Shown here: piece by piece, positions 1 through 9,054 of the stretch
How the letters are laid out: every line of letters starts with the position of its first letter
Numbering within the stretch: the first letter of the stretch is position 1
From: Euryarchaeota archaeon UBA242
GTDB taxonomy: Archaea; Thermoplasmatota; Poseidoniia; Poseidoniales; Poseidoniaceae
Length of the DNA stretch: 12,456 nt
Assembly: GCA_002499015.1 (NCBI GenBank)
Contig: DAJY01000096.1
Coordinates: 1-12,456 of the forward strand
Direction: 5' to 3'
Notes under the pieces: model-generated
What the model was told of the DNA's origin: nothing
What the model saw: only the letters and a program-made list of their open reading frames with translations
Database searches by the model: none
Translations under genes and position numbers: made by a program

Positions 1-3000
1 ATATTTCCATCGTCATATGTTGCAGTGATGGTATATTGCGATGTTGATGCATGAGACGGGTTGAATGTGGTTTGGTCATTCGTCAATTGCTCCAAAGCGC
101 TTTGGTCATTCCAAAGTTGATGTGAAATTGACCAATTAGCTGTTATTGTCCAGCGATTATCCTTCAGATCAATTGCCTTGACCTTGACCGATAATGTGTC
201 ATCTGTAGTTAGTAACATATTTTGCCAACTAGAATCTTCAGAGTCAACTATCAATACCAATGTATTAATCGCTCCTTCTGAAACTGTAATTGTTATTTCA
301 GCATAAACAGATTCATACTTCGCTTGTAGCAACTTAGAACCTCTTGAGACTGGGTTCCAAGTTGCAATTTCACCTGCACTTAAGTTACCATCAGCCGTCA
401 TTGTCCAATTTTCTATTGGCAATATTACTACCAGCCTATTTCCTCGTACATCTATTCTCGTTGTATTAATGTATACGAGATCATCTGCTGTAATTGATGT
501 TGAGGATGCTGCGAGCTCAAGACTCTGCATCTCTCCATGTCCAACTGTAATCTCCATCTGGGCAGATACGCCTGAAATCGATGTTAGAGAAAGATTCCAG
601 ATACCTAAGTGATCTGGGAAATATTGCCCATTCAATTCACTGTAATTACCATTATTTGTGCTCCAAGTTAGCAATCCTGCTTGTGATATATTTAGCAGAT
701 TACCATACTGGTCGTAAAGAAGGTGAGTTATGTCACACCATTCACCAGCAGGGACTGTTCCTTCACAACCTGACAATTCAAAATATGCAGGTGTACCAGT
801 GTCTACTGAAATCACTACATCAATCGATTGAGTTCCCCATGTTACAGTAACTGTTTGAGTTCCTGATTCATGTGGGTAGAATATATTGCCATTAACGCCA
901 GCCATTGAACCATTTGTAGCAGAATATGTAATCAATTCACCTGAAACAGTATTGCCGAATTGATCAACAACAGTTGCGAAAATTTCCAAAGACTCATCGG
1001 ATGTAATTTGGCCAATTAGAGGCGTAACATCAAGATCCGTTGGAACTCCTGGAGTTACCGTTATTGATTCACTAGAACAAATTAATCCGAAACAAGCAGT
1101 AATTGTGTGCGTACCAACGCTTCGTGGAGTGAATAATCCGAAGGAATCAATGCTTCCATCGCTAGAACTCCAAGTCACTGGTGCGCTGATTTGCAATACT
1201 TGGTGGTTGTATGCTTGATGTGAGAAACTGAATGTGGAATCTGCATCCGTCGTTGACAAAGTTGGTGCAATTGTAATACTGCTAATATTTGTTGTATTCA
1301 ACTGTATCTTTGGTCTCAGGGAAGAGGATGCATGTTCACTAGAATAGACGTCCATTGCAAAAGATCCCGCATTTGGTGTTGCAATGATTATCCATTGGTT
1401 ATCATTGTCAACAAGCATTCCATCCACACCTATATCCAACCAAAACCATCCTGTGGCTGTGGATGGAAGTGTAATTGTAGTAATTGCAGTAGCATCATAC
1501 TCGAAACCTGCCTGAAGACCTGGAGCACTCCAATTCATCCCCGGCATTGATTGATTCCATGAGGAAGCGGATTGGCTCCAAGATGATGAAAGCATTTTGT
1601 GTACTGAAATCTCCAAAGAAGATGCTCCACCGGATGCGCTCATTGATGAGATATAGAATCCAAGTCTTGCAGAGTGTATATTCTGGAATGGAGCAAATGG
1701 TATCTGAGAATTATCTAATCCAATTACGACCCTACATTCCGCATTAGCAACAGAATCGCAACCAGTACCAATTGTGAGATAATCTTGGCCTCCCATATTT
1801 TCACTTGGATTCGCTTCACTAAGAGTGCTATCTCTAATATTGGTGTGACCAAATTGCATTACTTCATTTCCTGTTTGGAAATCATAGGTGAAGGTCATAT
1901 CTTGATTATCGGTATGTGAGGGGTCACCAATTGCGAACGACCAACGTGCTGAAGAAGGACCCGGAATTGTTTGATTAACACCTTGTACCCACCATGAGAA
2001 TACATCGCCTGCATCTAACAGGTCATTGAAACGGAATGTTGTACCGTTAATGTATGTACTTTCCCATGACTTGAACTTATAGACACCTGTTGAATTCGCA
2101 ATTGTGACTATATATCCGCTCGCTCCATTTACTGAATTCCAAGATAAGACTGGATTTGATTGGCTTTGAAGAACTACTTCATTGGTATCGTATAGTACGC
2201 TTCCATCTAGTGGGAAGAGCAGTGAAGGTTGGTTCGGAGGAACAATTCCTGCTGTGTTGTCAACATAATCCAAGACCAATTGCGGGCGACGTGATTCATT
2301 GGCACTATAATCACTTGATAAGAAACGGTGAGTTGTTCCAGGCGTTCCTACAACCTTCAGTAATACTGACATTGTAGTATTGCCATTAGCAATATTGGAT
2401 TGTGCTAGACTTGTCAAATCAAATTCATGCCACCCACTTGGTGGCATTAAAGTTAGAGTTGTCCTGGTTAATTCAGTTGTTGAACAAGTTGGGGCATTAC
2501 TCCAAGTAGCACTTGATTCGCTGAATGAAGAACAAGCATGTGCAGAAACTGTTGTTGAAGTTGTTCCAATTACTTGGTCTCGCCAAAGTTTGAGAACCAT
2601 TGACGTAGGTGTCATCGCCGCAGGCCATGGAATGTCTCCCAAATAGAATTCAAGAAGAATTTGGCTTTCACCTGTTCCAGATGATGTTGAACCTAAATCT
2701 ATAGTGGTGCTCGAACCCTGATTGGTGGATACAGTTGATTCCAGTTCCACATCCGGTGCTAGTGGTAATATACCACTCTCAGAGAAAATTGAACCACGTG
2801 ACAATATTACTGTATGATTGCCATTACCATCATCATATCCAATTGAGTCTGGAGTTCTATAACTGTTAACAGTTGACCATTGACCAATACGGTCGTTTTG
2901 ATCCGCTCTGACGCGCCAATATGTCCATCCATCATCATATGAATTATTGGAGATTGTTACCGTATTGGTGCTGGAATTGAATGAAAAATCAGTTCCAGTT

Positions 3001-6000
3001 AAATCATTCGTATCCGTACAGTCGGCAAATGTCATACGTGGAGAGTCTGAACTACAACCAAACCAACGGGTTTCATTGTTTTGAAGTTCTGTCCAATTGA
3101 CATCGAATACGCTTAATCCCGAAGGTCTAGATGTGCTAGTATCCCACAGTGTAGTTCCATCCGCTGGTAATAATCCAGTTGAAGCTGAAGGAATCCATGG
3201 TGCTTGTTCCATGTAAGTGAAATTTATTCTTGGCCTATTGACTACATTTGTTGCTTCACTACTATGCAATGCATATGTGCCCATTGTAGTTGTTCCGAAT
3301 GACTCGCCTTGGAGAATCAGAGAGATTGTGCTCTGCCCATTATGAATTGCTTCTTGAATTGCACTAGTTAAATTCCAAATAATTGTGCCACCGGAAGAAT
3401 TAATCCATTGTCCTTGGGTAAATGGTAGGTCGCTATCAGTACTTTGATGAGCACCTTGTACATCCCAACTAGTTGATGATGATGCATTGGCCCAATTAGA
3501 GGATTCACTCCAAGTTGTATTCATTACCGATACTGAAGTATATACTGAACCTGTACCTGATAGAACTGACATTTCCAAAGTAGCATTTTGAATTTCATAG
3601 ATATTTGGAAGTGGAATAACACCTAAATCAAACGATATTAAGGTGTTAGCATAATAGTTACTTGATAAAGGACTTGCTCCTACATTTACCGTTGCAGTAG
3701 TTCCAAAAGATGTAAATCTATTAGCGCTGTCAAGATAAGTATCTTCTGTTAGTGCTGGGTAGGATAACGACTCTACATATGCTCCTTCTTGAAGTGAGAC
3801 CCAAGCGGTAGTTGAATCTACTTCACCACTCATTTCTTCAGGTATATGGAATACTGTAGAAGTACTGCGTGGACCCAACATCTTATCGACAACAGGTTGT
3901 ACCATCCATCTCACTTCACGGGTGTGAGTAATGTCAGTTCCTGGTGTGAAGGTTAAATTTGTCAAATCAAATAATTGTGGCTGAGACCTAGAGTCATAGG
4001 TGGTTAATCCTTCCATTTCCTCATTTGCATCAGCCATAATGAAAACTCTCCAATCATCAATATTTGCTGAATTAGAATGAGTCCAAGACATAGTAGGTTT
4101 GTATTCTGGTATTGCTGCATGTGATGTTGTATTCCAAGCGATTGCATTGTTGCTAGGGCCTGCATTATTTCCTGCTATAGTCGGTATTGAAGCACTACCA
4201 TTAGTCCAAGTTAAATTCAACCAAGGTTTGTCAGATGAGGAACTATCTGTTGAAATGAATTGGACATAATCTTGAGTTACCGTACCAGATGCGTAAATCA
4301 TCAATGATAATTCACTAGAACCTGCTGCTTGAGCGGCTTGTATTGCCTCTGTGACATCCCATGTCATCCAACCCGCAGATACACTGTCTTGAATATCTAC
4401 ATAAGTACCAATATCTGTTCCAATATTTCTTCCACCGAGTGCTGACCAATTGTTAATTCCATCATATGTTGTGTCATTTGCATCAGAATTCCAATTTTGT
4501 AATACCGGCCTAACCGCCAATGGCTCGCCGATGGATGAACCAAATATTGAGTATAGGTTTAAATCTGCATTTGTGATTCTTGCATTGCTTGGATTTGGTA
4601 ATTGATTTAGTGGGATCTTAATCAATCCCGCTGATTGGTATCCTGTTGTCATCTCACCCACGTAGATATATCCAGATGTATCATATGTAGAACTTGAACC
4701 AGTGCCTCCTTCAATTACATATGTATCTATAAAATCGGGAATATTGAGAGATGGCATAGCCTTTCTGTGATGCAATTCAACTGCTGCATTGTCTGAATCA
4801 ATAGACCAAGTGGTAATGTCTGGTAGAAGGAAATTAAATGCTTGGGACCAATTACCGAGTTGGTTTGTGGTCGATATTGCTCTTACTCTCCAGTGCCAAG
4901 TAGAACCATTCTCTAAATTACTTGCTGGCGTGTAGGTTAGATTTGTTGTATCAAAACCAGAATCTAGCCATGATGTTGTCATGATTAGATCAGGAGTACT
5001 GAATGAAGTTGATTTGTCCATTTGCACTGCCCAGCCACCAATGCTCATGGTGCCATTGAAAGACCAACCCAATTCAGGACGGGGTTCTGGTGCGGTCTCA
5101 ATTCCCGGAGTTACAGACCATGAACCATTCAGTGGTGAAAGTGGAATTGGATCATCCGGAACTGCGTCAGAACCTGGAACATAAACAAAGGAAAGTTGTG
5201 GCCTATTACTTGCGGTTGTAGTTGAACCTGGATAGATCATGATGTCTCGGTCACTACCAGACCCTGCACCAGTTACACCGATGATGAAGTCTGCTGCCAT
5301 ATCTTGACGCATGGCATTTTGAATACCCAATGTTACATTCCATTCAATTGTATCACCTGCTGAATAAGAATTTCCAACTGTTAGTGAATCGATGAGAGAA
5401 CCTCTCTCCCAGCCTTTTGCTCCAGCTGAAGCCCAATTATTAGTTCCATCATATGTAGTCCAAGTTGCTTCTTCAGCAGTCCAGTTATGTTGTCTGCTCT
5501 CCCAAACAGCCACATTTGGTGAACCGCTAGGATAATCTGCCAATTTAACGGTCAAATGTGCAGATTCCACTGCATATCCGCTCGGTAGTAAATTAGCAAC
5601 AAGATCACAATTGAATAATACACTCGTTTCACTAGGCCAAGTATTGTATGAAATTTGCATTTCAGACTCCCCGTCATAGTTGGTTGTTGAAGATCCGCTG
5701 TCAATATATGTGTCATCACATTCAGGATATAGCCCATCAGTTGTACCATTGCCGTCACTTAATCTAAACTCGTATCTATCGTTACCCAACCAAGTACTCT
5801 CCAATCCACTGACGAGGAAATTCGAATATTCCCATTCGCCCCGTAGCCCATCATTATCTATGTGTGAAACTCTCCAGAAGTACATATTACCCGTATTTAG
5901 TTCATCATCGCCAGTTAAGTTGAATATTCCTTGGCTAGAAGTGAAATTGGAATCGGTTCTTGTATCCACTAGATTTACTCTATCGCGGAAGTATTGATCG

Positions 6001-7823
6001 GTTGCGATCTGGTAAAGCATATTGTAAGAAGTTGAAGATGTTCCCAACCATGTGAGTGAGGGGGTGGTATTTCCGGAGAGATTGTGTCCCACCTGGTCCC
6101 AAACTGCTTTGCCTTGTTCTGGTCCGAGTATTGTTGGATTACTAATAGTCGTGTTTGAACTCCAACTATATGTTAATTCGAACTTAGGTTTCTTAGTATC
6201 GTCACTAGTGTCGGATGAATAGAAATTAATCCCTTGTAGCCCACTGGAAGCATAAGCTCCAGTATCGCTACGCCCAATCATCATGAAATCCTTGGAACCA
6301 GTAGCCCCATCCCTCACCCATTCTTGTAGCGCGTCGGTAATTTCAAAGGATGAATCAGATGATGAAGTAGTTCCGACCATAGTGTCGCTTGCGACTGAAA
6401 GAAGATCTCTTCCACCATCATTCCATTGATTAGATGAATCGGAATTTCTCCATGTAATGTCGGCTTCAACCCAAACACCTTCGGAAGTTACTTCGTGAAT
6501 GGATACCTCTGGCGAGCCTAAAGTTGAGAATCTGGTTAAATTTAATTCTGCATTTTGAACCGTAGCATTGCTATGTAAACCAAGTTGGTCTAAGTTTAAT
6601 CTTAAATGGACTAGAGATTCTTCGCTAGTTGACATCATTACCTCCATTTTATCATTCGAACCGAAGTTCATATTTATTGAACGTTCGTCAACTTGGGCAT
6701 CTTCGATGAAACCATTGTTCAGCCCCATGTCGTCTGCATCGATTTCAATCGTTGCTGTTCCATCGCCGTTATCGGTGACAGAAAGAGTAGGTAGCGAGAA
6801 ATAACTGTCAGTCCAATCACTTAGTGTATCAGTGGAATCCATAGAGCGAACACGGTAGTATATCACTGAACCATTGGAGATTTCACTGCCACTTGGAACA
6901 TCAAAAGTACCTGAACTACTGGTTGTAGTGAAGGGATTTGACATTGTACTGTAATGCCATGTAAGGTCTTCATTTGATTTGAAGGTAGAATCTAAAGAAA
7001 GTTGGAATTCCACACCACTTCCAACTAATGAGTCATAGGAAAGTGTAGGGTTCTTTTCTGCCATTAGAATAAAATCCCCAGTCATCAATGATGCCCCCTC
7101 TTCAACGAAATCTGCTGTGACACTTCCACCATTACCCGCTGCTGAAGAAGAGGTGTCCAGGGTTAGAGAAGGTCTTTGAGACACTATTGAAGATTCACTC
7201 ATCGCGCAAGTATATTCCGCTCCTTCTGATGCTACTATGAGTTCTAATGTGTTTTGATTATTAGATGCTGCTTGCTGTGCAATAGCGGTTACGTTTACCA
7301 GCATTGTCCCATTGGCTATAGCACGGTGTGGCGGTTCCCAAACACCACGCTCTGACGAACCATCAGCGCCGGATGAATTCCACATGACGTTCGTTGCAGA
7401 ATTAATCCAAGTAACTTGTGTCACATTCCATGATGCTGTTATTGGCGCTGGATAAATTGCAATATCGGTTGAAACTATCGCATCGGTTGTACAAGTCAAA
7501 CTCAGTGTTGCTGAGTGGATTGTATCTGTGGAACCGAAACTCAGATTGAAACTGAAAAGTAAACGAGCAGGTGATGTGGTTCCTCCATTAAGTGTGCCAT
7601 TTGATGCCTGTTCAAAATTGTCGTTTGGATAAAAAGAATCTATGTAAGTATCCTCTGCAGGAGATACATTAGAAATTACTCTACTAACCGCAGGTGTGTC
7701 TTCCAATTCTTTCCATTCTGGAATTGCACTTGGAAGTGCTAAATCTGCGAATAAAAATAGAACGATCAGCAATACGGCTACCGAAGTTTGAGGTTTTTTG
7801 TTATCGCGTAGCATGGGGCTCAT
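1..7823 (-). CDS. Giant secreted modular surface protein with DNRLRE, Fn3-like and Ig-like repeats (3'-truncated by window edge)
   Basis: The minus-strand frame from ATG 7823 has no stop down to position 3, so at least 2607 residues are visible and the C-terminus is outside the window. Residues 1-33 form a signal peptide: a basic start, a hydrophobic core at about 15-30, and a PSA cleavage-like end. Seven DNRLRE (CBM96-like) beta domains begin near residues 58, 379, 704, 1033, 1361, 1691 and 1998. They carry DTYID-type openings, a W(D/N)(V/L)T..IQ core and RPxL-type ends. Six Fn3-like domains with a (Y/W)WRV strand lie between them. Five Ig-like repeats follow from about residue 2181. All 14 cysteines lie in local pairs, which fits extracellular disulfides. 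NxS/T sequons are abundant. A strong GGAGG-type ribosome site lies just upstream of ATG 7823; an in-frame ATG at 7814 is the alternative. Known: DNRLRE/CBM96 domains occur in secreted proteins and some bind polysaccharide. Inferred: adhesin or particle-binding surface protein. Its exact ligand is unknown. Confidence 0.9.
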   Translation of the reverse strand, partial: MSPMLRDNKKPQTSVAVLLIVLFLFADLALPSAIPEWKELEDTPAVSRVISNVSPAEDTYIDSFYPNDNFEQASNGTLNGGTTSPARLLFSFNLSFGSTDTIHSATLSLTCTTDAIVSTDIAIYPAPITASWNVTQVTWINSATNVMWNSSGADGSSERGVWEPPHRAIANGTMLVNVTAIAQQAASNNQNTLELIVASEGAEYTCAMSESSIVSQRPSLTLDTSSSAAGNGGSVTADFVEEGASLMTGDFILMAEKNPTLSYDSLVGSGVEFQLSLDSTFKSNEDLTWHYSTMSNPFTTTSSSGTFDVPSGSEISNGSVIYYRVRSMDSTDTLSDWTDSYFSLPTLSVTDNGDGTATIEIDADDMGLNNGFIEDAQVDERSINMNFGSNDKMEVMMSTSEESLVHLRLNLDQLGLHSNATVQNAELNLTRFSTLGSPEVSIHEVTSEGVWVEADITWRNSDSSNQWNDGGRDLLSVASDTMVGTTSSSDSSFEITDALQEWVRDGATGSKDFMMIGRSDTGAYASSGLQGINFYSSDTSDDTKKPKFELTYSWSSNTTISNPTILGPEQGKAVWDQVGHNLSGNTTPSLTWLGTSSTSYNMLYQIATDQYFRDRVNLVDTRTDSNFTSSQGIFNLTGDDELNTGNMYFWRVSHIDNDGLRGEWEYSNFLVSGLESTWLGNDRYEFRLSDGNGTTDGLYPECDDTYIDSGSSTTNYDGESEMQISYNTWPSETSVLFNCDLVANLLPSGYAVESAHLTVKLADYPSGSPNVAVWESRQHNWTAEEATWTTYDGTNNWASAGAKGWERGSLIDSLTVGNSYSAGDTIEWNVTLGIQNAMRQDMAADFIIGVTGAGSGSDRDIMIYPGSTTTASNRPQLSFVYVPGSDAVPDDPIPLSPLNGSWSVTPGIETAPEPRPELGWSFNGTMSIGGWAVQMDKSTSFSTPDLIMTTSWLDSGFDTTNLTYTPASNLENGSTWHWRVRAISTTNQLGNWSQAFNFLLPDITTWSIDSDNAAVELHHRKAMPSLNIPDFIDTYVIEGGTGSSSTYDTSGYIYVGEMTTGYQSAGLIKIPLNQLPNPSNARITNADLNLYSIFGSSIGEPLAVRPVLQNWNSDANDTTYDGINNWSALGGRNIGTDIGTYVDIQDSVSAGWMTWDVTEAIQAAQAAGSSELSLMIYASGTVTQDYVQFISTDSSSSDKPWLNLTWTNGSASIPTIAGNNAGPSNNAIAWNTTSHAAIPEYKPTMSWTHSNSANIDDWRVFIMADANEEMEGLTTYDSRSQPQLFDLTNLTFTPGTDITHTREVRWMVQPVVDKMLGPRSTSTVFHIPEEMSGEVDSTTAWVSLQEGAYVESLSYPALTEDTYLDSANRFTSFGTTATVNVGASPLSSNYYANTLISFDLGVIPLPNIYEIQNATLEMSVLSGTGSVYTSVSVMNTTWSESSNWANASSSTSWDVQGAHQSTDSDLPFTQGQWINSSGGTIIWNLTSAIQEAIHNGQSTISLILQGESFGTTTMGTYALHSSEATNVVNRPRINFTYMEQAPWIPSASTGLLPADGTTLWDTSTSRPSGLSVFDVNWTELQNNETRWFGCSSDSPRMTFADCTDTNDLTGTDFSFNSSTNTVTISNNSYDDGWTYWRVRADQNDRIGQWSTVNSYRTPDSIGYDDGNGNHTVILSRGSIFSESGILPLAPDVELESTVSTNQGSSTTIDLGSTSSGTGESQILLEFYLGDIPWPAAMTPTSMVLKLWRDQVIGTTSTTVSAHACSSFSESSATWSNAPTCSTTELTRTTLTLMPPSGWHEFDLTSLAQSNIANGNTTMSVLLKVVGTPGTTHRFLSSDYSANESRRPQLVLDYVDNTAGIVPPNQPSLLFPLDGSVLYDTNEVVLQSQSNPVLSWNSVNGASGYIVTIANSTGVYKFKSWESTYINGTTFRFNDLLDAGDVFSWWVQGVNQTIPGPSSARWSFAIGDPSHTDNQDMTFTYDFQTGNEVMQFGHTNIRDSTLSEANPSENMGGQDYLTIGTGCDSVANAECRVVIGLDNSQIPFAPFQNIHSARLGFYISSMSASGGASSLEISVHKMLSSSWSQSASSWNQSMPGMNWSAPGLQAGFEYDATAITTITLPSTATGWFWLDIGVDGMLVDNDNQWIIIATPNAGSFAMDVYSSEHASSSLRPKIQLNTTNISSITIAPTLSTTDADSTFSFSHQAYNHQVLQISAPVTWSSSDGSIDSFGLFTPRSVGTHTITACFGLICSSESITVTPGVPTDLDVTPLIGQITSDESLEIFATVVDQFGNTVSGELITYSATNGSMAGVNGNIFYPHESGTQTVTVTWGTQSIDVVISVDTGTPAYFELSGCEGTVPAGEWCDITHLLYDQYGNLLNISQAGLLTWSTNNGNYSELNGQYFPDHLGIWNLSLTSISGVSAQMEITVGHGEMQSLELAASSTSITADDLVYINTTRIDVRGNRLVVILPIENWTMTADGNLSAGEIATWNPVSRGSKLLQAKYESVYAEITITVSEGAINTLVLIVDSEDSSWQNMLLTTDDTLSVKVKAIDLKDNRWTITANWSISHQLWNDQSALEQLTNDQTTFNPSHASTSQYTITATYDDGN
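3..1284 (-). repeat. Five tandem Ig-like domains in the C-terminal visible part of the giant protein
   Basis: After the last DNRLRE unit the protein changes to repeats of about 81-92 residues. Four carry the same D-x-x-x-N turn: DQFGN at 965-951, DQYGN at 713-699, DVRGN at 452-438 and DLKDN at 170-156, spaced 252, 261 and 282 bp. The first repeat (about 1284-1042) lacks this turn but has the WSSSDGSID and GTHTITAC strands typical of bacterial Ig-like domains. The DQxGN turn followed by a 'TYSATNG' or 'TWSTNNG' strand is typical of the invasin/intimin-like Big_1 group. Such domains usually act as a stalk that lifts binding domains from the cell surface. More repeats, and any membrane anchor, would lie beyond the left edge. 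Confidence 0.7.
1285..7652 (-). repeat. Seven DNRLRE domains alternating with six Fn3-like domains (protein-level repeat array)
   Basis: The opening Asp codons of the seven DNRLRE units fall at 7652, 6689, 5714, 4727, 3743, 2753 and 1832, giving steps of 963, 975, 987, 984, 990 and 921 bp. Each step holds one DNRLRE domain of about 170-200 residues and one Fn3-like domain of about 110-120 residues. Recognisable units are DTYIDS (1 and 3), IDTY (4), DTYLDS (5); WNVTLGIQ (3), WDVTEAIQ (4), WNLTSAIQ (5). Fn3-like units share YYRVR, FWRV, HWRVR or YWRVR strands. Units 3 and 4 are the closest pair, both with TTYDGxNNW. Unit 7 is the most divergent and has lost the IQ core. DNA identity between units is low, so the duplications are old or diversified. 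Domain limits are approximate because they were read by eye. Confidence 0.8.
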
Positions 7824-7849
7824 CCTTCACACCTCCTCCCACTTATACT
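7824..7849 (-). promoter_or_regulatory. TATA-like element and strong Shine-Dalgarno of the giant gene
   Basis: Reading the minus strand towards the start codon, an AGTATAAG element lies at 7849-7842. GGGAGGAGGT follows at 7840-7831, then GTGAAGG directly before ATG 7823. The GGAGG core sits about 7-9 nt from the ATG, which supports this start. The TATA-like element is only about 23 nt above that ATG. If it were the promoter, the transcript would begin at or inside the first codons and the ribosome site would not be transcribed. Either the true promoter is further upstream or translation begins at ATG 7814. The ribosome site is clear; the promoter is doubtful. Confidence 0.45.
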
Positions 7850-7895
7850 GTCTTTTCCCTCAATGAACATGAAATGGTAGTCCAAAACACTTTGT

Positions 7896-7910
7896 TCTCC
7901 CTACGGGAGA
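7896..7910. other. Perfect 6-bp hairpin in the divergent intergenic region
   Basis: TCTCCC, a TAC loop, and GGGAGA form a perfect small palindrome between the divergently transcribed giant gene and the RfcS gene, 73 bp from the first start and 108 bp from the second. There is no T-run after it on either strand, so it does not look like a terminator. A regulator-binding site or chance structure are both possible. Confidence 0.3.
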
Positions 7911-8017
7911 GCATCCAGCAACAATGAATTGTTTTCCACAGATTCACTCCGAATTGATTTAACGCCAATCAAAAGTCAAGCAAATGTTGAAGGAGGTTCG
8001 CCGTAAAGGTCACATCT

Positions 8018-8977
8018 ATGAGCGACTTATGGGTTGAAAAATACCGCCCGCAATCAGTTCAAGATATTCGCGGACAATTGCCCGTAGTGCAACGATTAAC
8101 GATATATTCCAAGAATAAAGAATTCCCACATTTGCTTTTCGCAGGGCCCCCAGGTACTGGAAAGACAACTGCCGCCATGGCTTTGACAAAAGATGTATTT
8201 GGTAAAGATTATCGGCAGAATTTACTGGAGATGAATGCTTCTGATGAAAGAAAATTGGAAAGCATAAGGACTAAAGTAAAACAATTCGCAAGAACTGCCC
8301 CCTATGGCAGTGCTAAATTCAAGATTATTTTTCTAGATGAAGCCGATGCTTTGACCAATGATGCACAAGGTGCCCTTCGCAGAATTATGGAACAATATGC
8401 TCAAACTTGCAGATTTATTTTATCTTGTAACTACTCTTCAAAGATCATTGAACCAATACAGTCTAGATGTGCAGTTTTTAGATTTCGACCACTATCGGAT
8501 TCAGCAGTAAAAAATCAAGTGATACATGTTGCAAAGGAAGAGAAGATAAATCTAGCTGATGATGCCGCAGAGGCATTGACAAGAATCAGCCAAGGTGATC
8601 TTAGAAAGGCGATTACTGCTCTCCAAGTAGCCGCAGCATTAGACCATAATATTACGAGAGAATTAATCTATGAAACCTCGGCAACAGCACCTCCCGAAGC
8701 ATTACATCAATATTTGATGGCATGCAAGGATGATGGTTTTCATGCTGCAAGAAGAAGGCTGAAAGAATTACTTGACAAATATGGTCTGGCTGGAACTGAT
8801 TTTGTCAACCAATTACATCGCGAATTATATTCGGCTGATTTCCTTAGTGAGTCAGCAAAACTAGATCTAACTGAATGGATGGCTGAAGTCGATTATAGAC
8901 TGGTAGAAGGCGGTGGAGAGCACATACAACTCGATGCCTTAACCGCACGCTTTGTAACACATCTGAAGAAGAAGTAA
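8018..8977 (+). CDS. rfcS: Replication factor C small subunit (clamp loader ATPase)
   Basis: This 319-residue protein is the small subunit of archaeal replication factor C, the AAA+ complex that opens the PCNA ring and loads it on primer-template DNA. The N-terminal LWVEKYRP box at residues 4-11 marks the true start. Walker A GPPGTGKTT is at 43-51, NASDER at 73-78, Walker B FLDEAD at 105-110, sensor-1 SCN at 136-138, and the SRC motif with its arginine finger at 149-151. A sensor-2-like GDLRKAI stretch and a helical C-terminal collar follow. Length matches the family and all key residues are present. An AAAGGT ribosome site at 8005-8010 serves this ATG; a stronger AAGGAGGT at 7990-7997 is too far away to be the main one. 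The large subunit is not in the window. The gene is divergent from the giant gene and convergent with the 9225-10130 gene. Confidence 0.97.
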   Translation: MSDLWVEKYRPQSVQDIRGQLPVVQRLTIYSKNKEFPHLLFAGPPGTGKTTAAMALTKDVFGKDYRQNLLEMNASDERKLESIRTKVKQFARTAPYGSAKFKIIFLDEADALTNDAQGALRRIMEQYAQTCRFILSCNYSSKIIEPIQSRCAVFRFRPLSDSAVKNQVIHVAKEEKINLADDAAEALTRISQGDLRKAITALQVAAALDHNITRELIYETSATAPPEALHQYLMACKDDGFHAARRRLKELLDKYGLAGTDFVNQLHRELYSADFLSESAKLDLTEWMAEVDYRLVEGGGEHIQLDALTARFVTHLKKK

Positions 8978-9054
8978 TTCGAATCCGTTCACTTTCACCT
9001 TTTGTAACAGGGGTGTAGAAAAATGACTGGTATCAGATTCTCCTCAGCAAGGAT

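Noticed and set aside
1..7823. Hidden frameshift or several separate genes in the left 7.8 kb
   Set aside because: No TAA, TAG or TGA occurs in the minus frame from 7823 to 3, and the domain order is regular throughout.
581..7927. Many open frames of 66-105 codons on the plus strand, and one short minus frame (5552-5758), across the left 7.8 kb
   Set aside because: They lie opposite or out of phase with the continuous minus-strand frame of the giant protein, have no ribosome sites or recognisable domains, and are low-complexity translations of its Thr/Ser-rich codons.
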